A DNA stretch of 64,000 bases from Notospermus geniculatus (Eukaryota; Nemertea; Pilidiophora; Heteronemertea; Lineidae): the NCBI GenBank assembly GCA_002633025.1, contig NMRB01000019.1:216778-280777 (forward strand), read 5' to 3'. Both the position numbers and the translations under genes were made by a program. This document shows positions 39,614-53,017 of the stretch, in pieces (the stretch's first letter is position 1; every line of letters starts with the position of its first letter). The notes under the pieces are model-generated. The model did no database searches. It saw only the letters and a list, made by a program, of their open reading frames with translations, and had not been told where the DNA came from.

Positions 39614-39871
39614 TTTAAAGATAATATATCACGACTTCATTGTTTACGTTTAATGTTTGTAAACATTGGTGTTTACATTATGTTATTTTGGACTTTTGGG
39701 ACATGCCAACCCACCAAATTGAATGTTTTCAGTATCAAAAGAATTTCTAGAGGGGCACGCCACCAACAAATTACTCATAAGACAAAGAAAAACGAGAAAT
39801 AAACAAACAAAATGTAAATAAACAATGATTTTCGTGGCCCGCGAAAATATCCGTGATATATTATCTTTAAA
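39614..39871. mobile_element. 258-bp MITE
   Basis: Perfect 20-bp terminal inverted repeats TTTAAAGATAATATATCACG at 39614 and, inverted, at 39852-39871. A second inverted pair inside (ATTGTTTAC / GTAAATAAACAAT) and a central AATGTTTGTAAACATT palindrome make most of it self-complementary. No clear target duplication. Confidence 0.75.
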
Positions 39872-42800
39872 GACTCAAAACCACCTCATACAAAATATCT
39901 TCATTGTATTGAATAACAAAATGAACAACAAAATGAGACTGAATCTTTAGGCCTGTAAGTATCAACGTTCTTTCCTTTCAATTGCATAGCCTTGGCCCTT
40001 TTCTCTCTATCATTGAAGTGTAACATCTATTGCTCTTCAACAATGGAATGTACGTATTGAATCTGCGATGAAATAAGTATCTCAATGTATCCATTGTTAT
40101 CCTCAATGTCATATGTACGACCTGTTGCTACTGTATCGGATGACATTGTTATTTGGAACTCGCTGATGTTCGCGTCGCAGAATGATTCATCAATTTGTTT
40201 ATATACATGTATGTACTTCAAAAGATGTTATTGTTGGATTTTGTATTACCTTCGATCGGTTCAGAGAATGTAAATGCTTCAGGGTACCGGTATATATACC
40301 ATTTTGAAAACGTGAAACTACATTTGAGTACCTAAAAGGATGTCAATTCACCCTCAAAATTCAGTCCGTGTCTTTCAAAAGATAAAAGAAATGCAACGTG
40401 TGAATCTGAAATGAACACACACTTGTACACATGCCTCGAGAGACGAATTATGAGAGAAAGCAATCGGACATGAAATGCAAAAATCTCTATCAGAAAAAGA
40501 AGTCGACGTCCGAAAATAGATTCCCATGCTTGAACATTCGGATATTGGACAATTCAGTGTCCATGTCCGAAAATAGAGACTACCTAAGAAATTCCAGTGG
40601 AAGGAACTTCAGTCTCGTAGTAAGCTTTGAGGAAATTATGATAAATAAACCGTCCTCAGCAGTGAATGTTTTAATTGATAATATCTCGAGGCAGCATCCG
40701 CGATACAATTTTGTCAAAGGAAACCCATGATATTTGAAAGGAAAAATCAATGATGAACGACCAATTCTAGGTTTATGACTGATTGACGGTTCCAGTTCAC
40801 TTTTGTCTCCAGGCATTGATTCCTCGTGTTCCACGTGAAATTGACTTCAAAGACCGAAATTAACGGCGACGTCAATAATTTTCCGCAACATGAGAAGGCT
40901 GACAGTAGGATTTCAAATTTTTTATTGAATGGTTATGGCTCACCATCAGAAACATCACAGGATATAAAACTGTCCATCATATCTGACAAAGGGCAGATTG
41001 GACTTGCTTTGGTCTGAGGCATCTTGGAGATAATTTCAGTTGTGGCTTCTTTTCTGTCATGAGTTGATGAAAGAGAGCAGTTGCACAGATCAAACTTTAT
41101 GTAAATGCGTAGTTGTTTACTGATAATGAAAGGAAATCGCAAACACTCTGGATGCAGAAGCCACTTAAGAACAGAACTTAATGAATTCTACGTTTACTGC
41201 TCTTTGAAACAGGAAGCCTTTGTACCAGCCACCCCTTGCTCTTCCTGGAAAACAGAGTTGCACGTCAGAAGATAAAATAAGAAGGACGATCGAATATGAA
41301 CGCCGACCAGCACCCTGAAGGGATGAATTTCACTAATACACCACGGAATGAGTACTCACATAAACGACTAGACGTAACAAGTGGTCTTTGAAAGAACTAA
41401 TCCCAGAGGAACTTGGGAAAGCCACGGGTCTAACTGGCTAAGCTAGAGAGTTACTCGGGCCCCGTTCACCACGTTCTCAGGTTGCTAATGAGGCAATCAG
41501 TTACTAGTACTAGACACGGCTAACATCTGTCACGATCAATAAGCTTTTAACTGTAGTAGTAGTATCTGCTGAGATCGGTGGAGGCCAGACGGCCGTATCC
41601 TCACCAATTCATTCTTACTACCTATCGTAGCACCTGGAAAGTTGCTAGGTCATGTCACACATCAACAAACAGATAGGATACCTTCACCTAGAACCACAGA
41701 AGAAATGATAGAAGAAATAGACAAAGATATCACCTTCTTGTCATCGGAAACATGTCGGTTTCTTAAAAAACGTCAAGCAAGAAGATTTTCAAAAAAACAT
41801 AAAACCATTTCTGACATTACACATTATTGTCAAAACATCATGTTATTGCAGTCAAGCCCCTTTTTTGCTCAGTCAAATCACAGACACCACATTCGCATCA
41901 TGACAATAAAGGTGAATTTCAGTCGATATTGAAAAAAGCTGATGATCAAGTTTACAAAAATGATGACCACAAGGAACAGGAGGTAGACATGAAATGTTAC
42001 TGATGGTATCCCTTCAAGCAATTTAACGTGACATCAAATCCGCGCATCATCAGCATTAGGAGTCCTCGAGACCTTTCTCAGATGCATTTCTTCATCCGAA
42101 GAAGCTACTATTTAAGATACGACCTAATGGATTTGGACAATTATCTTCCACGACTTGTAGCACTGTTTGAAGTCATCAAGTTTGTATTGTCTAAGTCACG
42201 TCAGTTTTCCATCCATTAAGCAAGATAATGGATTCACTTAGTGTTTTAAAGAACTTCACCCCAAGGGGCAAACACAATAGATTACATCAAAGATTAAGTA
42301 CCAGTTCCACGATCGTCTGAACCTTGGCTTTCATCTTCTTTAAAATGTTTCGTTTCGTCGCTTTTATTCGATTTTTCTAGTCCGATCAGACGAGCAACTA
42401 AAGCTTCCAGGCAATGTTCCCGATGATCCCTAAGGTTATTGGTCAAGATAGCATCTACACAGACCGACTTCCAGGGCAGGGGCCATGTTTCGTTTACCTC
42501 AAGCAGCAACGTTTTCTCGCAAACGACGTTCTCTTGGTGTGAAGTTTTTGAATTATTCAAACGACTGCAATCAGCCGCAATAGTGCTCAACATTTTTCTC
42601 GACCGGACGATCAGTAGCAACAGTCGACCTTCCTCATCCCAAGAGGTTGAAATCAATTAAGAAAGATTACTGGACCAATCCAGGGGTGCTGGAGTGAGCA
42701 CTTCACTGCTCAAGCAAGAAATAGCCTTTTAGAAAATAGATGTTTGTGGTGAATCAGCTGATGACATTCAAGTGGTCAAATATCCGCCCAAGAGGATGAT

Positions 42801-43411
42801 TGTGTCTGAGGCGACACGCTAGCAGAGATGGGATGAGAATGGAGTTTGCGTCTCCCACTCAGCATGCTGTCACAGCTGCGCGAAAAGCTATGGTTACGGT
42901 TGATTAGAAGACATTAACTGTGGAGCTGGATTGGAGACAGTTACATGTACTGAGGAGGGGGTTAAGGATGACAGTTTTTCTGATCTCCATTCAAACCCTC
43001 AGAATTTCGCTTCTTCGTTGTTGATGAAGATGTTCGTGATAAGGGCTGAACCTCTTTAAACGGAGACACATATAAGAAAGAAGTCGGGGAACACACCGTG
43101 TAACGCGGTCCATCAGACTACTTCTCCGAAACCAGCCTGGCTATCATGCAACTCACGTCTCAACTTGAACGTTTGCCACTTCCATTTAGCCTCGGAGCTA
43201 CGAGGCATTTAATATCGACATTACGTATATGAAGAAAGCTTGCCTTTCAGAGGCGACGAAATTCAAATATTGTGTGTAACTGAATTCAAATATATTCACT
43301 TAGCAATAAATCAATGCGATGGTCCAACACGACCGAACCGTTCATCAAATGCTTTGCATATCGGTACTCATCTGGGATAGACTTAAACCACCGTGTAGAA
43401 TTCCTCAGTAC
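39872..43411. other. No gene recognised
   Basis: AT-rich. Frames of 60-120 codons (for example 41642-41932 on the plus strand, 42294-42656 on the minus strand) have no recognisable motif, and I cannot separate them from chance. Confidence 0.4.
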
Positions 43412-43558
43412 GGAGGTTTCGAAATCAAACGATAAACATAAACGTTACGACAACGTTATTTTTCATACTACACATTAAACATATTTTATATTGCATTTTC
43501 GGTACAAAAATAACGTTGTCGTTAACGTTTACGTTTATCGTTTGATTTCGAAACCTCC
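43412..43558. mobile_element. 147-bp MITE with 52-bp inverted repeats, hAT-like
   Basis: The arms start GGAGGTTTCGAAATCAAACG and run inward through GATAAAC(A/G)TAAACGTTA and CGACAACGTTATTTT with only one substitution and one indel. Near-identical 7-bp direct repeats TCAGTAC (43405-43411) and TCAGTAT (43559-43565) flank it, close to the 8-bp target duplication expected for hAT elements. Confidence 0.9.
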
Positions 43559-44782
43559 TCAGTATGTCGTGATGGACGACCGAGGAGAATCTCCCAATCA
43601 CGTCCCACGGTATTGAGATCAAGATATGTGATCAAGACGTGGTTTAATCCGGGAGATATCATGGACGATTTCCGCTCTGCAAATAGGCCGACATGATTGT
43701 GATCATCACTCATTTCCTGAGTGAGGGTTCATGTCAATGGATTTTCTCTCGTCTCTCCATTGACCTTGGCATCTCATCGGCCCGGGGAGATGAGGAATCG
43801 TCAGCTTAATCAAGCAAAGTAAAGTCACTTAGCGATGAAAAAATCTGATTAATCTCCGAAACGAGGATGTTGCCGTTGAAGTCATTGCTTCGCTACAGAC
43901 CTTTGCGCGATGGGAGCATTTGGCAATTCGCAGTCGTCTCAAAACGGTGCAGGTGACCACGCAGAAGCCATCATCAAATATGGACAAATGACATGCGCGT
44001 TACATTTGCGTCACACTCGAACTCCGTCCAGCATAAAGCTCAGGTATCGTTGGACAAGTAATTTTGTGTCCATCACTTTTCCTTCCAATCCTGAAGACAT
44101 TCTACAAGAGGATACATCTCCGTCTACTACACCGCCAGATGAATGATTTACCAGGAAGTTGATCACATGGCAACGTCGAAGTCGGCGTTTACACAAACCT
44201 TCAGGCGAGGCTTATTTAGTGACCATGATATCGACCACCACATAAACGCAATCACAAATGATATCCACGGGAAGGGCTCATTGAACCAGACCTACAGGAA
44301 AGAAGCAACCAGCCAATAGCCTCAAAAATAGCATCGTGATGAAGTATCCGAGATCTATTGTGTTATTGATAAACATGTACATTGTATCATATTGATGTAC
44401 AAGTACAATGATGACATTGAGATTACTGGAGAGCAACAAATAAGAGGTATTATTGAACGGCTTGAGTCGGTGTCATCGTCCTCCGGCCCTATCTACGAAG
44501 ATCAGAAATCCACGTATTGACATCGTAATAACCTCTGATATCGATGGCCGGATTATCATCTCGGAGGGATGAAATCTTGTCTTATTCTATCTGCAACCTG
44601 ACCTATCGCCTCAAGCAACAGTGTCATATTGGCACAGTCTAATCAATGGCGAGGTTACTCTGTTGATCTGTGGTTGATTCAAACTTCGAGAGAGTTTTCG
44701 ACTGCCTGCGTAAGCAAGTCATGAAAGAACAGCATCTAGCATGTGAAGTGGAAACATCCTTCTCGTGCTGTCTTTTTTCTGA

Positions 44783-45094
44783 ACAAATTACGGACAGGAG
44801 GCTTTGGACATCACAAGAACCAACCCAAGCGGAGGTAAAGTGGAGGCCAGACCCGAGGCGACCAGGGCAGCTGAAACGCTGGTTGCGGTTAATTGTTTCT
44901 GCTCATTTTGTGCAGAATCTAGTGAACACAACAAAAACCTTTGCCCCAAGGAAGCTTTTGAATGTGATGTACGTTCATCAAAGAGAGGTCATAACATGTC
45001 TTGTATTCTTGCAAAGAGGGAGCACCAAGTTCACGGATATAATACGATTGCCCACAGGAAATGCTCAGCACTTGTATACGAAACCTCTTGCTGA
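44783..45094 (+). pseudogene. Degenerate Ty3/Gypsy gag zinc-knuckle relic
   Basis: The open frame reads EALDITRT, then two clustered zinc-knuckle-like motifs at 44900-45004. The first is C-x2-C-x5-H-x4-C (CSFCAESSEHNKNLC). The second starts CDVR with the second Cys replaced, followed by RGHNMSC with one residue fewer than usual. A CPKEAFEC linker separates them, as in the C-P-A-x-x-x-x-C linker of Ty3/Gypsy nucleocapsid domains, and REHQVH follows as in many gag ends. It lacks a start Met, has no recognisable protease or reverse transcriptase downstream, and stops at 45092-45094. A broken retrotransposon fragment is the best reading, made from pattern resemblance only. Confidence 0.45.
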
Positions 45095-47026
45095 GGAACA
45101 TCTCACACAGTGCCCTCGCCTTGGCAGACTTCGGATCATAGAAATCTCTGTGAGACAGAGCTCCACAGTAACCGAAGCAAGTCAGGGTAAGATTAAAAGA
45201 GAGCTTGCGAATGTCTCCCCTGAGAATAGAGTCCGAGTAATTCTAAAGTTCACGAGATGAAAGAATGGCTGTTGCAGAGGAAACAGTGTTACTAAAAAAT
45301 TGCCTACAGCATGCAAAGAACTGGCCTCCGAGATGAGCAACACCTAAAGCTTTGACGGACCAAATTGAGTCTTAAGTCATTCCCTAAGGAAAGCTACAAC
45401 CTCGAGATATCCATTTAATCGTTTTCTACGACACTCTTTTCTTCTGCCTGGAAACGCAGATGACACTCTGTCGTATTTGAGACGAAGAACAGACTAGAAG
45501 GTGAAGAAAATTCACGATCGATTGAGAGTTTTCTAAGCGAGGCCCATCTTGCCCGCGTAGCATCGACATTACATGCACTGTACCGCTAATGGAACACACT
45601 TCTGCCCCCGAATGAACGGGTCCCTGTCCATTACTGATCTTGATGCATAAATCGCTCAAATTCCATGACATCCATACAGAGACTGCGCATTAAATTGATA
45701 TCGTTAGAGGCACTTGCGTTCTCTTCCCTATTCTTGACTATTTCCTTGACAGAAAACCAAGGGCTTCTATTACACGCTAAAGTGATACTGAGTGTTGGCT
45801 ATTTGGCTGGCTTGGCGAGAGGCTAGTGACAGCTTTGCATACAAATAACCAGACACCAAAAGCTCTTTCGGAAACAGGAGTGCCCGCGTTGTTTAGAACA
45901 CAATTCCGGCGAAGTGAGACACTTACAGATGTTTGCACGCTGGACGTGGATCTAACGGGGTATTTTTACAGTAGTTGAGTTTGTTTGCAGCAGACGTCAT
46001 CCTTTTTGCCACATCAGAGCTGAACAGTATGCATATATAGACAGAAACTGTGCATACAATCGAACCGCGGGTATTTTTCGGGTCTGATTTTTTGTCGGCT
46101 TCTTGAGGCGAATGCAAGCAAATTCTGATTCAGAAATGGTATTTCGGTTGATGTCATATGAAGGAGATCCACGACAGTGGTAACGATTATGGTGGATGTT
46201 GAATGTGGATATACACGTCATTAGTAGGAATACCAATATTTTACTGGCACTTACAGTACGTCTTCTGCATGGTATTTGATTGCTGGTTGTAAGCACTAAA
46301 CCGAGCGAGTTTTTTTATGGTTAACGGCCTAAATGATGTTGGAGGCATGATACACAAGCCTAACTTTTTGAGACGGTGTAGAGCTAGTCAATAACAAATA
46401 AACTCTTTTTGATTCTGGAAACCACACTCCCAACCCACCATGCCCATGGTGACAATGAAAAGACCGAAATTTCTTCCGGTCTAGATTGAAAGAATTGTCT
46501 GTATTTTCCGGAATGTGCACATCAGAACGTATGACGTGCGCCGACCGAGAACGTTGTAGGCCTACCGATCTAGCCCGAAAATATTATAGGCTACTCGTCG
46601 ATCAGGTTTTAAACAGTGTGGCCCGTCGATGTCTGGATGATGAAGTTCAGATGCCTGAGAACAGCACATCCAGTATGACAAGAACCAATAGATAGCATTC
46701 CATCATCAACTTCAGATGCTTGGCGTCGTCAAGATTGATTTCATAGATGGAGAGTCTAACAAGACATTACACCGCAGAAGCCCTCAATAATTGGGCATTT
46801 AGTGGAGCCAGAGGTGAAACACCTGGCAATCCCTGACGCATCGTTAGAAATTCGCAACCTCAAATATGATGTCGTCAGATTCTTCTGACATTTTCATTGA
46901 ATGCATAGGCTATGCTTGATCGAAGGAATACCTTGAAGTGAAGGAGACTAATTTGATGGAACCAGCCCCCCCCCCATGCGAAATCATTGTAAAGAGTGAC
47001 AGGTTGCGTGGAATTATTACCCTCCA
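45095..47026. other. No gene recognised
   Basis: No continuation of the gag relic could be found. Short frames only. A run of 10 C bases lies near 46967-46976. Confidence 0.4.
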
Positions 47027-47164
47027 GGGGCCATAATGAAGCCTTTGCAACTTTGCGCGCACGCAAATCTATTGTAAGGGCAGTCAGTGAACAATAGGGC
47101 ATGTGCAGCCAAACAATAGACTTGCGTGCACGCAAAGTTGCGAAGGCTTCGTGAATATGGCCCC
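47027..47164. mobile_element. 138-bp MITE
   Basis: Inverted arms of about 50 bp start GGGGCCATA and share GAAGCCTT(T/C)GCAACTTTGCG and CACGCAA(A/G)TCTATTGT. The loop is about 40 bp. No target duplication identified. Confidence 0.8.
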
Positions 47165-47284
47165 AGTTCAGCATGCAAGAGGAATATAAGCCCTAACCTT
47201 TGCCCTGACGTTTGCTCTGCCCAAAATGGATCCGGTCCTGAAAAGCAGCAGGTCTAGATTACAATTTCGAATGGACGTTTTTCT

Positions 47285-47383
47285 CTAAACCATAGTTTAC
47301 GGTGTCTAAACCATGGTTTAGGACCCTAAACCATAGTTTAGGATCCTAAACCATGGTTTAGGAATCGTAAACCATGGTTTAGG
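47285..47383. repeat. Array of five TAAACCATRGTTTA palindromes
   Basis: Five copies of the 14-bp dyad TAAACC-AT(G/A)-GTTTA (the first imperfect) recur every 20-21 bp, separated by 6-7 variable bases (GGTGTC, GGACCC, GGATCC, GGAATCG). Each full unit is its own reverse complement. Confidence 0.9.
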
Positions 47384-50300
47384 CCGGAATGGACATTCGG
47401 CTTGCCATACACCAGCGTTTGAAATCCCGGGCATACAATGTATAACGCTATCACGAACTCGTGCGAATGAACAGAACGTTGTTTGTCGGATTGATTCCAC
47501 TTGCGCCGGAGACGGGCGGGCGGCTGGTTGGCAACAAAAGACCCAACCCAGCCACCGCCCAGTCGCCGTGCTTACTCACGCATTACTCACACTGTTACTT
47601 TTCAAACGAAAAGAAATTGGACGGGGCGTAGCAAGCTTTTTTGGTGGGGGCCATTGGGTTCGCGGGGGGCGGGGGAGGGTACTGCACGTATTGCCATGTT
47701 TTCGGTGACGTGGGGGCATNGCTACCTACGCAGGCCTCTGATCTGCGTACGGTTAGCGTTCTCTTTGTCAAAATTACGACCCAGCTGGCCCAGACCTACT
47801 AACCTACCGGAAGGGCTACTCCCAGAATCAAATAGCAGGTGGGAGTCCGAAGTTAGCCTGGTACAATAATTTGATATTAGTTTCCGAATATCCACAGCGG
47901 CGGAGCTGGGATACTTCAGGATCCATTACGTCCATTACCGTGGCAAAAACATCCACTACACTTTTTGTGAAGAGCAATCCGATAGATGTACGGAACTCCA
48001 TCACTAGTACCGGTTACGTAGATTATGTGGTTTCCCAGTCCGAAATGTATTTCTTAGTTCTGTATCATTGAGGCTTTTCAGTTCTTATACCGGGGTAACG
48101 ATTTTGATATTCTCCATACCTATATTAACCTGGATTAAATTTGACGTATATTGCCTTAAGGAGCTGCTGAATCCGGAATCCAATATACCTGAAGATACAA
48201 AATATTGTAATTAAATGAGAATTGAGCTGACAAAGCCAGGATCATATTTGCATTTTCTGTAAAGTATACCGGTACATTCATTGCTTGGGGCTTCTTCACG
48301 ATGAACTAAATCGAAGGAGACAGTTTAGATGAAGACAGTCACACTCCTCTCATGTCGAAAAAAAATCCTTGTGCATTCTATCTTTAGGGAGGACTTCACA
48401 ATCTAGGGACAAGACAGGCGGACTGCTGGGGGCATCAGAATGTCCCCAATTTCATCCTGGTGTTTTGACTCTTTAACACTTACCTGCGTATCCTCATCAC
48501 CATTGATCTCTACCCACAATATCACTTAGACTAATAGGTTAATATGTAATTAATAAGAGGGAGTGGATTTCTGTTTGTCCCATTCGGATATTAATTACCG
48601 TCATTAGTGTAAGTAATATTCCTGATGGACTTATCTCCAAGATGATTATCATCGAATATTCTATATCCGTGATGTTCCTGCATGACATGTTTAAATCCGA
48701 CGTGATTGTAACTCTATTTATCAGCCGGGTGTTCATCTTGCGGGTTTAAGTGAATTATGCCTATCGTAGGCATATTGCACCTGCCGTTCACTTCCAAGCT
48801 GTTGTTAGTAGTCCTCACCAATCCTCCTACGACGAGAAACTTGAATATCTGCAACAAGAGGCGACTCACCTTTCTGAACATCACCTTGCTGTGACAGTTG
48901 TTGTTGAATCTGCCAACAGCGGTTTTGTTTTTGACAGACCCGTTCTCGGCATTGCAAGCAGTCGTGTAGGCCGAACGTATAATCATAAGCCTTAAAACTC
49001 GCACTACATCTGAGAAGGCTCTTTTCGTAACAATGTCACGTGGTAATGTTATATGATGGCACTGGTCAGAGCCTAGCAGGGACAACTACATAACCTTATA
49101 TAAAATGTCCATTCGTCAAGTCATATGTCTGCATATTCCGACTTTTCCCCGAAACAGGCAAGACCATTAACCGTCCAGGTATAGGTCACACGTGATGCTG
49201 TCGTGGTGACTCTCTAAGCACCGATCGTTATTAACACAGTTATTTTATTGATGAGCGAAGCCAGATAAACCACCAGAAATTGTAACAGAGCATTCTATTC
49301 CTTCGGACTGAAAATTCTACCAAAAACCCCTTCGAATAGTCTTTGTCATGCAATCAGCAAAAATTAGCCTTTTTTTCTTTCCGTCTTGAAAATCCTATTA
49401 GGGCAGCAATGGAATAATCATCAATGAAGTAAACTAATCGTCATCTTCTTTTCGCTGGCCGCAAAATCTTGTTACCGACGGAGTGATTGGATTACGAGAG
49501 TCTAGAACATTCACTTTGCCATTTTTGTCTGAGAATTGTTAGGATATAGCAAAAAAGGATGTGCACCTTCAACCAAAGGATGTTTGGCAGAGGACTTTCT
49601 AGTCCCTCACGTCATCAAATCTTTCCCACACCAGTACATGAGGTACTAGAAGAAATACACGCAGAGAATTCTTCGAATGAACTTTGGATCTATTCAAGAT
49701 CCTTTATTTACATAATGAAATCTACGTTGCTCTGATGGAAGAATGGTATCTTCATGGTTCAATTGAATACGGAATTACACGACCTCTAAAAGCTTTTGTA
49801 GGTTCTATTTTCTTTAGAGATCTTCTAACCATTTTATGACTAATCTAAGAGATATCTTCTTTCAAGATGGGATTCTTCTTACTACCATTAGCATTTTAAA
49901 AATGAAATTCCGGAGAGCCAATTCTACATTTTGTACATTTCTCGAGGTAAATGCATAGCCTCTACTCTGATCCCAGTGATGAATTTGGTTTCTTTCAGCT
50001 ACTAATTGGTGAAATTCCTCTATTACTCGCAGCAAAGGTCGATATTTTATATTTTATTGCAGACTGCAACGCTAATGTTTCTTTGTCACACGTTCATTAG
50101 TAAAAGCAAGTCATTAGTTTCATGTCATAAAATCAATGTCATACTATGGTGAAGTCGTCAGCGAGAAAAGATCAAACATTTTGCAACAGGAAGGTTCTCC
50201 TGGTTCCCCATGATGAAGCTCGTTTCTGGCTGTGACTTTATCGGATAATTAGCACGGCTGAGGCTAATAATGCGCCTTCAGGGAAGAGAAAAGAAGCACT

Positions 50301-52047
50301 TCAGCCGTTGTCAATCAATTCTAGCTCTAACTTTAATCGTTATTACCAAATGATTGGTTAATTCATTGTTTTGGAGATAATTTGCCACCATGGATTGAGT
50401 GAAAAGTGTCAGTCATATTCCACTAATTGTTGCTATTTTTTCGGTCATCAAATCAACTTTTTTCCCAAGGTTACTAAATAAGCAGTAATATGCAAAGACT
50501 GCAGAAACTATCTTCTCTAAACGAATGAGCTTTGGCCACGGATAAACATCCAATGAGAGAAACAGACTCCCGCCCAATTTATAGTGTACACGTGTGGCCT
50601 ACCTGTAGTAGTAGTAGACGGCCCAAAGGTCCATAGTTCCGACTTCGTGGAATGACAATTTCTGATTAGCTTTACCTGAGTGGCTATTTTTTCTTCGTTG
50701 TCAGTGTTCACCATCAAAAAACAAAGGTGGATTCTGCTGAGAGGTTGCCTGCATTTGATGTGAAAGTGGTTTGCGACGAATGGTTGTCAATCTGGCTGAC
50801 ACACAAGAGTCAAAACACGATTCAAGTAGCACTCACTTTCACCACTTGTTGACAGATTGCCGGGGGTAACTTTCTCCTGCCTGACAGACTATGATATCTG
50901 TCTCCCGTACGGCTTCCTCTTTCATGACAGGGATAAGTATGCCTCTCCCCGGGGACAATAGAAGATACTTGATATGTTACTGTGTTATACAAACAAACCT
51001 TATAAGATCGGGTGGCGATCTATATAATGGGCGAGGGCGAAGCCGACAAGAGGAAGACAAATCTAATTAATGTTTCATATTGGATTTCTCAGGTTTTGAA
51101 TGGGACGCTCGTACAACGGTTTCATTCCTTCTCTACAGTATTTCATCTGCTAATGTACGTACATCTGTATGTACACCAGTATATAGTATCTCGGAATGGC
51201 GACTTTGAGATGGTAAATGTTTTGACCGGTGGGAAACTCTGAATCAGGTGCGGAACCTGGGGCTATGGGCAAACACACACCCGTGCGGATAAGATGAACT
51301 GGTAATCATGGCAGTGTTGAGTTTGAGAACTGCAGCTGTGGTCAGCTCTTTGGGTTGCATTTCACATGTAACTACAACTGCTGGTAAATACATGTACATG
51401 GATGATAAGTAAAGATTCTCGACCTCACTTGGGAATTCACGCATGTTACTGATCCCTTTTTTCTGATCTAATTCAACGTCAGAGAGGGTGAGATGTCCGA
51501 TGATTCCCTTCCGCTGTAAATACCAAGTCAATTAAGCGTATCCTGAAGTGAGCACGAGCCAGGAGGAATCGATTGGCTCCAATCTCGACTCCTCGGCCTC
51601 CTTCACCGACGGCGGATCAGCTGCTGCCTCCACGGGGCCGGCAACACTTCCAGCGATAATGACATCCTTTTATTCCACCTTTCGCAGTACTCCTTCTTGG
51701 TATACCGGTGATGACTCGCTAATGACACCGCTACGCTTTGTTAACGCCCTAACAGGGACAGAATCGAGTTCCCGATCCGAATTTGCTGATGTTGACTGCG
51801 CGAATTACGCAGGACGAAGGTGTCGTACCGGTGTATCCCTTCCTCCTGAATTTTCCGCATTCTACGTTGTCAGATACTTTTTCGATGTTTCACTTCTGAC
51901 GAGACGAAAAGTATCTCTACTGTATGAAGAATACCGCCATCTTGGATAGACATTCATCCGCGTTAGGAGCAATACTTAATACGTACTGCGCATGCGTAGA
52001 CTGATTTCCGGGAACACTGGGAGACAACATGCAGCATCCAGCAACAT
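47384..52047. other. No gene recognised; possible exon near 51548
   Basis: Includes a contig-join N at 47720. A 133-codon frame at 51548-51949 lacks an ATG at its start and is discussed as a finding. Otherwise only short frames. Confidence 0.4.
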
Positions 52048-53017
52048 NNNNNNNNNNNNNNNNNNNNNNNNNNNNNNNNNNNNNNNNNNNNNNNNNNNNN
52101 NNNNNNNNNNNNNNNNNNNNNNNNNNNNNNNNNNNNNNNNNNNNNNNNNNNNNNNNNNNNNNNNNNNNNNNNNNNNNNNNNNNNNNNNNNNNNNNNNNNN
52201 NNNNNNNNNNNNNNNNNNNNNNNNNNNNNNNNNNNNNNNNNNNNNNNNNNNNNNNNNNNNNNNNNNNNNNNNNNNNNNNNNNNNNNNNNNNNNNNNNNNN
52301 NNNNNNNNNNNNNNNNNNNNNNNNNNNNNNNNNNNNNNNNNNNNNNNNNNNNNNNNNNNNNNNNNNNNNNNNNNNNNNNNNNNNNNNNNNNNNNNNNNNN
52401 NNNNNNNNNNNNNNNNNNNNNNNNNNNNNNNNNNNNNNNNNNNNNNNNNNNNNNNNNNNNNNNNNNNNNNNNNNNNNNNNNNNNNNNNNNNNNNNNNNNN
52501 NNNNNNNNNNNNNNNNNNNNNNNNNNNNNNNNNNNNNNNNNNNNNNNNNNNNNNNNNNNNNNNNNNNNNNNNNNNNNNNNNNNNNNNNNNNNNNNNNNNN
52601 NNNNNNNNNNNNNNNNNNNNNNNNNNNNNNNNNNNNNNNNNNNNNNNNNNNNNNNNNNNNNNNNNNNNNNNNNNNNNNNNNNNNNNNNNNNNNNNNNNNN
52701 NNNNNNNNNNNNNNNNNNNNNNNNNNNNNNNNNNNNNNNNNNNNNNNNNNNNNNNNNNNNNNNNNNNNNNNNNNNNNNNNNNNNNNNNNNNNNNNNNNNN
52801 NNNNNNNNNNNNNNNNNNNNNNNNNNNNNNNNNNNNNNNNNNNNNNNNNNNNNNNNNNNNNNNNNNNNNNNNNNNNNNNNNNNNNNNNNNNNNNNNNNNN
52901 NNNNNNNNNNNNNNNNNNNNNNNNNNNNNNNNNNNNNNNNNNNNNNNNNNNNNNNNNNNNNNNNNNNNNNNNNNNNNNNNNNNNNNNNNNNNNNNNNNNN
53001 NNNNNNNNNNNNNNNNN
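52048..53017. other. Assembly gap (970 N)
   Basis: Run of N between GCAACAT and ACTTCC. Nothing can be said about its content, and open frames crossing it are meaningless. Confidence 1.

Noticed and set aside
44670-45260. 196-codon plus-strand frame, the longest outside the two genes
   Set aside because: It overlaps the gag-like relic in another frame; the zinc-knuckle frame explains the region better and this frame has no motif.
47285-47383. CRISPR array
   Set aside because: Repeats are 14-bp palindromes with 6-7-bp gaps in animal DNA, without cas genes; dimensions do not fit CRISPR.
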